DNA of 23,137 bases from CAYIRQ01 sp964365905 (GTDB lineage Bacteria; Patescibacteriota; Gracilibacteria; Peribacterales; Peribacteraceae): NCBI GenBank assembly GCA_964365905.1, contig CAYIRQ010000007.1, positions 1-23,137 of the forward strand, read 5' to 3'. The position numbers were made by a program, and so were the translations under genes. Positions 14,052 to 21,056 of this stretch are shown here, piece by piece (position 1 is the stretch's first letter; each line of letters starts with the position of its first letter). The notes below the pieces were generated by a model. The model was not told the DNA's origin and did not search any database. It was given only the letters and a program-made list of their open reading frames with translations.

Positions 14052-15767
14052 CTATTCGAAGAGAACGCAGATGCGCTCGTCACTCACGATATCCCAGACA
14101 AGACAATTTTCCGTTCCGACGGGACCTTTGAGCTCGATCGACTTTCCCAGTTCCGCAAGAGGCGCCCGAATGGAGAGCGCAGGCGCCCCACTCTCGAGAC
14201 GTACCTCATACCCTGTGAGAAACGATCCACTGCCACTGGGGTCCACGGGGATTTCTTTGATGAAGGTCGGCACGAGAACATCGAGATGAGACCCGCCCAA
14301 GGCGTCACACGTCGTGAGAGGAATTCCTTGCAGACAAACAGGCTTATAGTCATCCGTGATATTGGCAACCGGGGCGGGAGGCGATACGCCGGGAATCTGG
14401 AGATTCTCCCACCAGACGATCTTGTTCGTATTGCCGATGGCTGCAACGAGATCGAGATCGGCGTCACTATCAAGATCAGTAAGAGCAACGCTCTCCACAC
14501 CATTGACACTGCTCCCGCTTGCGATGATGGATGTTCCCGAAAAACTATCCGCACCCTTATTTTGCCACCATGCGATTTTGTCTCCCCCCGCGCTCGCGCC
14601 CACGAGATCAACATCGCCATCTGCGTCCAAATCTCCCCCCGTGAGCGCATTGCCACCGAAGTTCGTCGCAATGATTTTTTCGACCCAGTTGCTGTTATTG
14701 GGGGTGCCGTCATTCTCCCAGTAACTGACGCCGCTATTGCCGATTCCTGCAACGTCCACGTCCGTGTCTGTGTCGAGCAATCCTGCAAACACTCCCTCGG
14801 CACTGCTTCCGAAGTTACTATCGATGTCGAACCGATTCCAGTTATTCACCCAGGGAGTACCGCCATTGAGCAACCGATTTTCCCACCACGTGAGATCCTT
14901 TTGATCCTTGGAAACTGCAAGGATGTCCTTGTCCCCATCAGCATCAAGATCGGAAACAGTGATCCAGTGCACGTGCCCGAAGTTATCTTCGGGATCACGA
15001 TACTCCCAGTTCGGCCCAAGCGGTGTTCCATCATTGCGATACCACCGCACCTTCTTTGCGTTGGGATCCGATCCAACGATGACATCGAGATCGCCGTCAT
15101 TATCCATGTCTGCAAGGGCAAGCTGTCGGACCTCGTCGTGATTTACCTGGATGATAACTTTGGAACCGAACGTCGCGGGAGCCCCCCCTTGATTCCTCCA
15201 CCAGGCAACCTCGTCATCATCCTCCGCCGTTGCAACGATATCGAGTCGGCCGTCGCCATCGAGATCCCCGAGTGCTATATCCTCCTGACCTTCGAAGGAG
15301 CTGTCCACAGCGTAGCCCGTCCAGGTGTATGCGGGAGCAGTTCCGGAACGCGCCCACCACTTCACGCCATCGTCATCCGAAAGTCCTGCAACATCCTTAT
15401 CCCCATCGCCATCGATGTCCCCCACCGCAGCCCCCTTGGGATCATCGAAATTGCTGCCGATGATATGAGCACTGGAGAACGTCGTCGTACCTGGAATGGG
15501 GGGAAGGAGCGCCTGCGGTGGCAACGTGCCATCCTGATCGACACTGTACGCTTCGATTGCACCAAGCAAGTCATTCGCTTCGGATGATCTCTCTGCATTG
15601 CGCGTGCGAGCGAGGATATCGGGGATGTTCAGTTCGGAGAACACGACGGCCGAGACGCCGCTCATGATTGCGATCGTGAGGAGCGCTTCAAGGAGGGTGA
15701 ACCCCGTACTACTCGCTTCGCTCGAGTACAGGGCAAGACCCTTCCGTTTCCGGCGAAACAAAAACAT
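14052..15767 (-). CDS. Type IV pilin-like protein with an inserted seven-repeat FG-GAP/VCBS propeller
   Basis: A 571-residue protein. The basic leader (MFLFRRKRKG...) ends at G22, and the mature N-terminus FTLLEALLTIAIMSGVSAVV carries the +5 glutamate and pilin helix. Residues about 110-458 hold seven FG-GAP/VCBS repeats, each with a DxDxDGDxD-type loop and a WW/WY-E/R-N end (for example GDIDGDGDKDV...VKWW, GDLDGDGRLDI...VAWW). Repeats 5 and 7 have degraded acidic loops. Seven repeats fit one complete beta-propeller, usually calcium-binding. The pilin domain then resumes at DDYKPVC (C478, C487) with EIPV and TGYEV, matching the simple sibling pilin. It ends with a further Cys pair (C555, C567). 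The expected role is a surface-displayed adhesive or ligand-binding pilin (inference). ATG 15767 is 7 nt after TAGAAT, suggesting leaderless mRNA; it is divergent from purA. Confidence 0.9.
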   Translation of the reverse strand: MFLFRRKRKGLALYSSEASSTGFTLLEALLTIAIMSGVSAVVFSELNIPDILARTRNAERSSEANDLLGAIEAYSVDQDGTLPPQALLPPIPGTTTFSSAHIIGSNFDDPKGAAVGDIDGDGDKDVAGLSDDDGVKWWARSGTAPAYTWTGYAVDSSFEGQEDIALGDLDGDGRLDIVATAEDDDEVAWWRNQGGAPATFGSKVIIQVNHDEVRQLALADMDNDGDLDVIVGSDPNAKKVRWYRNDGTPLGPNWEYRDPEDNFGHVHWITVSDLDADGDKDILAVSKDQKDLTWWENRLLNGGTPWVNNWNRFDIDSNFGSSAEGVFAGLLDTDTDVDVAGIGNSGVSYWENDGTPNNSNWVEKIIATNFGGNALTGGDLDADGDVDLVGASAGGDKIAWWQNKGADSFSGTSIIASGSSVNGVESVALTDLDSDADLDLVAAIGNTNKIVWWENLQIPGVSPPAPVANITDDYKPVCLQGIPLTTCDALGGSHLDVLVPTFIKEIPVDPSGSGSFLTGYEVRLESGAPALSIRAPLAELGKSIELKGPVGTENCLVWDIVSDERICVLFE

Positions 15768-15774
15768 CTCTGGC

Positions 15775-15780
15775 ATTCTA
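15775..15780 (-). promoter_or_regulatory. Candidate -10 of the propeller-pilin gene (leaderless)
   Basis: TAGAAT on the minus strand (five of six to TATAAT) ends 7 nt before ATG 15767, so transcription would begin at or within two bases of the start codon. An alternative ATG at 15776 overlaps this hexamer and is disfavoured. Confidence 0.5.
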
Positions 15781-15796
15781 GCGCGCAATATGACAA

Positions 15797-15805
15797 TGTG
15801 ACACT
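15797..15805 (+). promoter_or_regulatory. Candidate extended -10 of purA (leaderless)
   Basis: TGTGACACT fits TGn plus a weak hexamer (GACACT) and ends 7 nt before ATG 15813. It resembles TGATACACT, placed at the same distance before the DUF62 start. The first base differs from consensus, so support rests mainly on spacing. Confidence 0.3.
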
Positions 15806-15812
15806 GCGCCTC

Positions 15813-16955
15813 ATGCATACGCTCCTCCGCACGTTTGGGAATGCCTGCGCCATCCTCGGCGCGCAGTGGGGGGACGAGGGAAAAGGCAAGATCATCGATT
15901 TCCTCACTCCGCATTTTGACGTCCTCGCACGCGCTGCGGGAGGCGCGAATGCCGGGCACACGATCGTCGTCGGAGGAAAGAAGCATGTGTTCCACCTGCT
16001 CCCGGCGGGATCGCTCCATCCCGGGAAGACGGTCATCCTCGGAAGCGGGATGGTGATTCACATTCCAACATTGCTCGAAGAAATTCACACGTTAAAAGAC
16101 GCGGGGGTGGACATTCTCCCGCGCCTGCGGATTGCGCGCGCCGCGCACGTCGTTCTCGAGGAATATAAGGAGAAGGACGCGCAAATCGAAGCGGCGAGAA
16201 CGGATGGAGGCATCGGAACGACGAAGCGCGGTATCGGACCGGCCTACGCGGAAAAGGCGTTACGGACAGGCATCCGCATGGAGGCTCTGCAGAGAGGAGA
16301 AAAGCGGGAGGAGTGGACGGGAGCCGAGATTCTTCTTCCATGCATCGCTGACACCGTTTCATTGCTCCAGGAATGTGTCGCGAAAGAAAAAAAGATTCTC
16401 ATCGAAGGCGCACAGGGAACGCTCCTCGATATCGATCACGGAACCTATCCCTATGTCACGAGCAGCTCGACGACGGCCGCAGGGGCGCTCCAGGGACTTG
16501 GCCTTCCGCCGCGAGCTCTCACGAGCTGCATTGGTGTCGCGAAAGCATACTGCACACGCGTGGGAGCAGGGCCATTTCCCACGGAAGCGCAGGAGCAGGA
16601 TGCAAACCGGCTGCGTCAGCGCGGCGGTGAATATGGAGCAACGACCGGTCGGCCGCGCCGCTGTGGGTGGCTCGATCTCGAGGGTCTTCGCTTCGCCGCA
16701 GCGCTCAATGGCTTCACGCATCTCAATCTGACAAAGCTCGATGTTCTGGATGAAGATGAAACGATTCCTGTGTACGATCATGGAAACGAACCAACAAGGT
16801 TACCAGGCTGGAAGCAATCCACCCGCGGCATCACTTCTTTTGAAGCACTCCCAAAGAATGCTCAGAGCTACGTCCGCTTCATCGAGGAAAAAGTTGGTGT
16901 GCCCGTTTCCTTTATAGGAACAGGTCCAGAACGGAATGAAATGATTGTACGATAG
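15813..16955 (+). CDS. purA: Adenylosuccinate synthetase, short form
   Basis: Joins IMP and aspartate using GTP to make adenylosuccinate, the first committed step to AMP. The N-terminal GTP-binding signature GAQWGDEGKGK is followed by GGANAGHTIVV, GTTKRGIGPAYAEKALR, EGAQGTLLDIDHGTYPYVTSS, GVAKAYCTRVGAGPFPTE and the C-terminal LTKLDVLD (NKxD-like). At 380 residues it is about 50 shorter than the E. coli enzyme; most of the loss follows KALRTGIRMEAL, where the usual long helical insertion is reduced. Catalytic segments are intact. ATG 15813 was chosen because an extended -10-like TGTGACACT ends 7 nt upstream; an in-frame GTG at 15798 is the alternative. No Shine-Dalgarno is seen. It is divergent from the propeller-pilin gene; recG follows on the same strand after a palindrome. 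Confidence 0.96.
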   Translation: MHTLLRTFGNACAILGAQWGDEGKGKIIDFLTPHFDVLARAAGGANAGHTIVVGGKKHVFHLLPAGSLHPGKTVILGSGMVIHIPTLLEEIHTLKDAGVDILPRLRIARAAHVVLEEYKEKDAQIEAARTDGGIGTTKRGIGPAYAEKALRTGIRMEALQRGEKREEWTGAEILLPCIADTVSLLQECVAKEKKILIEGAQGTLLDIDHGTYPYVTSSSTTAAGALQGLGLPPRALTSCIGVAKAYCTRVGAGPFPTEAQEQDANRLRQRGGEYGATTGRPRRCGWLDLEGLRFAAALNGFTHLNLTKLDVLDEDETIPVYDHGNEPTRLPGWKQSTRGITSFEALPKNAQSYVRFIEEKVGVPVSFIGTGPERNEMIVR

Positions 16956-16958
16956 GAA

Positions 16959-16984
16959 GTGGCATGGGCTTAAGCCCGTGCCAC
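16959..16984. repeat. 26-bp near-perfect GC-rich palindrome between purA and recG
   Basis: GTGGCATGGGCTTAAGCCCG followed by TGCCAC is palindromic with one T/G imperfection. It starts 3 nt after the purA stop. No T-tract follows on either strand, so it is not a classical terminator. The sequence style, a GC stem around TTAA, resembles dispersed REP-like palindromes. Confidence 0.6.
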
Positions 16985-17050
16985 ACAGGCAAGAGATGTT
17001 CGGGGTTTGCTTTGTGGAGTCTCAGATCGATGTACCATAGGAACCGCATT

Positions 17051-19153
17051 ATGCTGCGCTTAGATGACCCCCTCGCCCCAACGCTCCTCCGCACCACGGA
17101 GCAATTCATCGATGCGCTCGAGAGCGTGGGGATTTGCGCGGCGGGAGATCTGATTCTCATGCTTCCGCGAGCACATGAAGACCTGTCGCAGGTGCGAACG
17201 CTCGATGATGTCGAAGAAGGTGAGAAAGTGTCCCTCCGCGGCGTCGTTTCCGATCTCAAAATTATCCGAACACGGAAGCAACGAAAATTTTTGGTGCAGG
17301 CGGTGTTCACGGACGCGAATGGGAATCAGTGCCAGATCGTCTTCTTCAATCAACCGCATATCGCACGCATGCTTCCGCAGGACATGGAACTCGTTCTCAC
17401 AGGAAAGATCGGGACGGTCCGGGGGAAGCTCACGCTTCAGAGTCCGACCTTTGAGCGCGGGGATCGCACGGAACTTCTTCATGCCGGGCGGCTCGTTGCA
17501 GTCTATGCACAACCAACAGCAGTCGGCGGCCAGATACTCTCAACCCGCTGGTTCCGGGAAAAGATGGCACTTGTCCGTCCGGCGATGAAGCAAATACCAG
17601 AAACGCTCCCCGCGGACATTGTTCGCTCTGAGAATCTTCTTTCGCGCGCTCAGGCAATCGAGCAGATGCACTTTCCAGAATCCGGAGAGAAGCTTATGAA
17701 AGCGCAAGCACGCATGGACTTTGAGGAACTGTTTGAGCTCCAGCGCACGGCGCTCGAGCGCAAGATGCAGTGGCAGGAAGAGGCCGAGAAGCGGCTCGCG
17801 ATCCCGATGAACCCCGAGCTCATCCGCGCGTTCTTCCGCTCTCTCAACTTCACGCCGACGAATAGTCAGAAGATCGCGATCTATGAGATCCTCAAGGATC
17901 TTGAGAAAACGGTCCCTATGTCGCGCCTCCTCGAGGGGGACGTGGGATCCGGGAAAACGCTCGTCGCGGTCGCCGTGATGATCAATGTCCTCTATGCGGG
18001 GGCTTCGCGCGGGCAGTGCGCGCTCATGGTGCCGACGGAAGTCCTCGCGAAGCAGCACGCGGAGAACATCACAAAGCTCCTCCTCAACTTTCATCAGTTT
18101 CTCCTTACCGATCGAACCTATAACCTAAAACCTATAACCTACAACCTCCCCACCGTCGCCCTCCTCACCGGATCAACCCCCCGGGACGATGCGGAGCGGA
18201 TCAAGCTTGGCGCAGCCTCTGGAACGGTGGATCTCGTCATCGGCACGCACGCGCTCATTCAGGGGGATGTGCGCTTCAAGGATCTTCGCCTCGCGATCAT
18301 CGACGAGCAGCATCGGTTCGGTGTCGAGCAGCGCCGCACGCTCAAGGAGAAGGGATCGCCGCACGTCCTCTCGATGACGGCGACCCCGATCCCCCGGACG
18401 CTCGCGCTCACCGCCTACGGCGATCACGATCTCTCCGTCCTCCTCGAAAAACCGGGCAATCGAAAGCCGATCAAGACGAAGGTCGTGCCACCGAACGGTC
18501 GGAAAACGATCGAGCTCTTCATGGATAAGGAGATCGGAGACGGCAGGCAGGTCTACGTGATCTGTCCGCTCATCAAAGAAAGCGACGAACTTGCCGATGT
18601 GCGCAATGTGCTCGCCGAAGTCGAGCGCCTCAAAGGCATTTTCCCGAAGCGACGCATCGAAGCACTGCATGGCAAACTCACGTCGGAGGAGAAAGACCGG
18701 ATCATGCGGGCATATAAAGAGAAGAAGACGGATATTCTCGTCTCGACCTCGGTGATCGAAGTAGGGATCGACGTGCCGAATGCCTCGATCATCCTCATCG
18801 AAGGCGCGGAGCGCTTCGGTCTCGCGCAATTGCATCAGCTGCGCGGGCGTGTGGGACGCGACGACCATCAGAGCTACTGCTTCCTCTGCACGACCAATCA
18901 GCACCAGGCGCATTCCGAACGTCTGGCTGCGATGGAGCAATTCACAAACGGCTTCCATCTCGCGGAAATCGATCTCAAACTTCGTGGCCCGGGCGAACTC
19001 TATGGCCTCCGTCAAAGCGGAATCCCCGAAGTCCGTGCCGGTCTCCTCATGAACCCCGCTCTCGTGATGCGCGCACGTCGCGCTGCCGAACGCATGCTGG
19101 GAATTGCAAAGAATTCAGAGAAAATCACATCGAAGACAGGAATCGGTCATTGA
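17051..19153 (+). CDS. recG: ATP-dependent DNA helicase RecG
   Basis: A 700-residue superfamily 2 helicase that remodels stalled forks and branch-migrates Holliday junctions. The N-terminal wedge/OB domain (about 1-190) includes EKVSLRGVVSDLK. Walker A is GDVGSGKT (296-303), with the preceding motif TNSQKIAIYEIL. The DEAH box is DEQHRFGVEQR (418 onward), then SMTATPIPRTLALTAYGD (motif III), VSTSVIEVGIDVPNA and QLHQLRGRVGR (motif VI). The C-terminal RGPGELYGLRQSG is diagnostic for RecG. Length is typical. A low-complexity segment TDRTYNLKPITYNLP (about 352-366), absent from usual RecG, comes from a heptamer DNA repeat. The start at ATG 17051 is supported by AGGA 8 nt upstream; an in-frame ATG at 17030 is possible. 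Confidence 0.96.
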   Translation: MLRLDDPLAPTLLRTTEQFIDALESVGICAAGDLILMLPRAHEDLSQVRTLDDVEEGEKVSLRGVVSDLKIIRTRKQRKFLVQAVFTDANGNQCQIVFFNQPHIARMLPQDMELVLTGKIGTVRGKLTLQSPTFERGDRTELLHAGRLVAVYAQPTAVGGQILSTRWFREKMALVRPAMKQIPETLPADIVRSENLLSRAQAIEQMHFPESGEKLMKAQARMDFEELFELQRTALERKMQWQEEAEKRLAIPMNPELIRAFFRSLNFTPTNSQKIAIYEILKDLEKTVPMSRLLEGDVGSGKTLVAVAVMINVLYAGASRGQCALMVPTEVLAKQHAENITKLLLNFHQFLLTDRTYNLKPITYNLPTVALLTGSTPRDDAERIKLGAASGTVDLVIGTHALIQGDVRFKDLRLAIIDEQHRFGVEQRRTLKEKGSPHVLSMTATPIPRTLALTAYGDHDLSVLLEKPGNRKPIKTKVVPPNGRKTIELFMDKEIGDGRQVYVICPLIKESDELADVRNVLAEVERLKGIFPKRRIEALHGKLTSEEKDRIMRAYKEKKTDILVSTSVIEVGIDVPNASIILIEGAERFGLAQLHQLRGRVGRDDHQSYCFLCTTNQHQAHSERLAAMEQFTNGFHLAEIDLKLRGPGELYGLRQSGIPEVRAGLLMNPALVMRARRAAERMLGIAKNSEKITSKTGIGH
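18117..18147 (+). repeat. Heptamer tandem repeat (CCTAnAA)x4 inside recG
   Basis: CCTATAA, CCTAAAA, CCTATAA and CCTACAA stand in tandem, followed by a partial CCT. The repeat is AT-rich inside a GC-rich gene, remains in frame, and encodes the TYNLKPITYNLP segment between helicase motifs I and II. It looks like a microsatellite or small repeat insertion tolerated in a loop. Confidence 0.8.
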
Positions 19154-19176
19154 AGTGACATGACACTCTCTATACC

Positions 19177-19392
19177 ATGATCGTGATGCCTCCATCACTG
19201 CAAATCATCAACTTAAACAAGCTGCAGGAAAACTGCGCATCTATCTGTCTGGATATCGCACAGGTGCTATTCGCATCCATTTTCCTACCGTTCCTTATTG
19301 ACGCATTCCGCCCATTTGCTGCATTATTGGGGCTGACACTGGCATTCATCTTCTGGTCACTCAGCTTCTTCTTCCTCTCCTTCAAGCCATGA
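19177..19392 (+). CDS. Small two-helix membrane protein
   Basis: A 71-residue protein with two likely transmembrane helices (about 27-44, VLFASIFLPFLIDAF; and 48-68, LGLTLAFIFWSLSFFFL). The family is not recognised. It starts 23 nt after recG and its stop overlaps the next small ORF by 4 nt (ATGA), so the two are probably translated together. TATACC (19171-19176) touches the ATG at 19177; if this is a -10, the true start is GTG 19183 or ATG 19186 (MPPSLQIINLNKL...). No Shine-Dalgarno is seen. Confidence 0.6.
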   Translation: MIVMPPSLQIINLNKLQENCASICLDIAQVLFASIFLPFLIDAFRPFAALLGLTLAFIFWSLSFFFLSFKP

Positions 19393-19499
19393 TGACACTC
19401 GACGCTCTCACACTGTTCTATATGATCGCCGCGGTCGTCGCCGCAGGCTTTGCTCTTATCGCTGTCGCGATTTACCTAAGCGCGAGAAAGCATCAATGA
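19389..19499 (+). CDS. 36-residue single-span membrane peptide
   Basis: Encodes MMTLDALTLFYMIAAVVAAG followed by a hydrophobic stretch ending AIYLSARKHQ: one hydrophobic helix and a basic C-terminal tail. Its ATG overlaps the stop of the preceding small membrane protein by 4 nt, the standard arrangement for translational coupling, which is the main reason to believe it. No family is recognised. The pair may form a small membrane complex (inference only). Confidence 0.5.
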   Translation: MMTLDALTLFYMIAAVVAAGFALIAVAIYLSARKHQ

Positions 19500-19522
19500 A
19501 ATCAGATCAGAGAAGACGAGCC

Positions 19523-19531
19523 TGATACACT
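19523..19531 (+). promoter_or_regulatory. Extended -10 promoter of the DUF62 gene (leaderless)
   Basis: TGATACACT matches TGnTAnAnT and ends 7 nt before GTG 19539. Transcription would start at the GTG. No Shine-Dalgarno precedes this start. Confidence 0.45.
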
Positions 19532-19538
19532 CTCTGTC

Positions 19539-20314
19539 GTGCAGAAACCCTTCATCAGTATTTCCACCGACTTTGGTCCGGGGAATAAGGGACTCGGCGT
19601 GATGCGAGCAACCATCCTCATGATCTGCCCGGAAGCAGAGATCATCGATCTCGCAAACGACATCACGGGGTTTGATACCACTGAAGGAGCGAAGCTCCTC
19701 GAATCCGTCTTCTATCTCCAGAGAGGCTTCCACATCTGCGTCGTCGATCCGGGCGTGGGGACGAAACGCCGGGGGATCGCGATCGAAACCGGTCGCGGAG
19801 ACTTTCTCATCGGACCGGACAACGGCGTTCTCATCCCTGCAACGAGAAATACATGCGCCTCCCGGTCTCCCCCATCTTCCACGGAAGAGACGTTTTTGCG
19901 CCAGTCGCTGCGCACCTCGCTGCCGGTATTTCCCCAAGTGCGTTTGGGGCTGAGGTGCCTGTGAAGGAACTCACACCAGCCGCTTATGAAGAAGCACTCT
20001 TTGCAGGAGGTCGCATCGAAGCGCGCGCAATCCTCCGCAATCGATTCGGCAGCATCTTCCTGAACGTCCGTCACGAAGAGATGCACAAACTCGCACGTGC
20101 CGGAGACTCACTCTCACTCACTCTCAAAGATCGCACAGTGTCTCTCCCCTACCGACGCACCTTCGGTGACGTCCCCAAAGGAGAAGCAGTGATCATGGAT
20201 GATGACTTCGGGAGAGTCGAGATCGCGATCAATCAGGGAAATTTCGCGGAAAAGTATCAGGTGGAGCAGGGTGACGAGATCATCCTCGAACAAGCGCCCA
20301 CCGGAGAAGTTTGA
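19539..20314 (+). pseudogene. SAM hydroxide adenosyltransferase (DUF62) broken by a frameshift
   Basis: Two overlapping frames together make a DUF62 protein, which hydrolyses S-adenosylmethionine to adenosine and methionine. The first frame (GTG 19539 to about 19850) has STDFGPGNKGLGVM, VVDPGVGTKRRG and GPDNGVLIPA, and then runs in the wrong frame to a stop at 19964. The second frame (from about 19845 to 20314) resumes at EKYMRLPVSPIFHGRDVFAP and continues through the C-terminal barrel (NRFGSIF, GNFAEKY). The proposed catalytic Asp, Arg and His (DPGVGxxR, FHGRD) all survive. Between DNGVLIPA and FHGRD the segment is about ten residues shorter than usual, so the lesion looks like a small deletion with frame change. 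It is either a recent pseudogene or an assembly error. An ATG at 19853 could still yield the C-terminal part. Confidence 0.8.
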
Positions 20315-20338
20315 ACACAATAATTGATCAATCATCTC

Positions 20339-20367
20339 TTGATCTGATCAACTACATGATCTACAAT
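20339..20367 (+). promoter_or_regulatory. Promoter of the toxin-antitoxin operon
   Basis: TTGATC (20339-20344), a 17-nt spacer and TACAAT (20362-20367) form a good sigma70-type promoter. The -10 ends 6 nt before ATG 20374, so the antitoxin mRNA would be leaderless or nearly so. TGATCA-type palindromes around 20333-20351 could serve as operator sites for antitoxin autoregulation (inference). Confidence 0.6.
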
Positions 20368-20373
20368 ATGACC

Positions 20374-20628
20374 ATGATGGTGAATATCCATGAGGCGAAG
20401 GCAAAGCTCAGTGAGCTCCTGAACCTCCTCGAGCAAGGGGAGAAGATCTACATCTGCAAACGCAACATTCCGCTCGCGGAGCTGAAACCCATTGCAACGA
20501 CGCATCCGGGGAGGAGGCCACTCGGGCTCGCACAGGGCAAAGTACAGGTCGACATGACACACTTCTTTGACCCGCTCACGGAAGAGGAACTGCAAGCATG
20601 GGGATATCACCCGGCGAATGAGACATGA
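20374..20628 (+). CDS. Phd/YefM-family antitoxin
   Basis: An 84-residue antitoxin. The N-terminal DNA-binding fold is recognisable from VNIHEAKAKLSELLNLLEQG followed by EKIYICKRNIPLAELKPI, the classic Phd/YefM pattern. The C-terminal part (LGLAQGKVQVDMTHFFDPLT, then EEELQAWGY) is the toxin-binding tail common in partners of Sll0205-type PIN toxins. It should bind and neutralise the PIN toxin and repress its own operon. The stop overlaps the toxin start by 4 nt. ATG 20374 was preferred because the promoter -10 ends 6 nt before it; ATG 20377 and 20368 are also in frame. No Shine-Dalgarno is seen. Confidence 0.88.
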   Translation: MMVNIHEAKAKLSELLNLLEQGEKIYICKRNIPLAELKPIATTHPGRRPLGLAQGKVQVDMTHFFDPLTEEELQAWGYHPANET

Positions 20629-21014
20629 CCTCGTTCCTCCTCGATACCTGCACATTCATCTGGTTGGCCGTTGAGCCGGGAAAGCTGTCCACGAACGTGG
20701 CAGACATCATCACCAATGCAGAGAATCCCTTGTACCTCAGTTCCATCTCCGCGTGGGAAATGATCATGAAATGGAGAACGAAGAGGTTGCTCCTCTCTGC
20801 AGAGCCATCCGCGTTTATTGCACAGTGGAGGGAGGCGCACAGAATCCGCCCGCTCGCCTTCGATGAACAGATGGCACTGCATCTCCAGAACCTGCCCTAT
20901 CATCACCGCGACCCCTTCGATCATATGCTCATCTGCCAGGCCCTCACGCACGACCTCACGATCCTCACACCGGACAGGAACTTCCGAAAGTACAAGGTGA
21001 AGGCGAAGTGGTGA
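20625..21014 (+). CDS. PIN-domain toxin (VapC-like, Sll0205 group)
   Basis: A 129-residue PIN-domain ribonuclease. The acidic metal-binding residues are present: D7 in FLLDTCTFIWL, E45 in SISAWEMIMK, D96 and D99 in HHRDPFDHMLICQAL and D117 in LTPDRNF. The text LPYHHRDPFDHMLICQAL is characteristic of the Sll0205-like PIN group. It probably cleaves a specific RNA when free of its antitoxin. The ATG overlaps the antitoxin stop (ATGA), which couples the two genes. It converges on the cupin gene across a palindrome-rich gap. The domain is complete with no missing catalytic residue, so it looks functional. Confidence 0.93.
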   Translation: MTSFLLDTCTFIWLAVEPGKLSTNVADIITNAENPLYLSSISAWEMIMKWRTKRLLLSAEPSAFIAQWREAHRIRPLAFDEQMALHLQNLPYHHRDPFDHMLICQALTHDLTILTPDRNFRKYKVKAKW

Positions 21015-21056
21015 AGCTCCGCAATGCACCCCCTTCGCCACTCTCTCCACTGGTTC

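Noticed and set aside
14286..15587. Plus-strand 433-codon frame opposite the propeller pilin
   Set aside because: The repeated DxDxDG codons keep the antisense frame open; the product has no motif, while the minus strand reads clear pilin and FG-GAP repeats.
18173..19015. Minus-strand 280-codon frame opposite recG
   Set aside because: Antisense of the conserved RecG helicase motifs; the product is unrecognisable.
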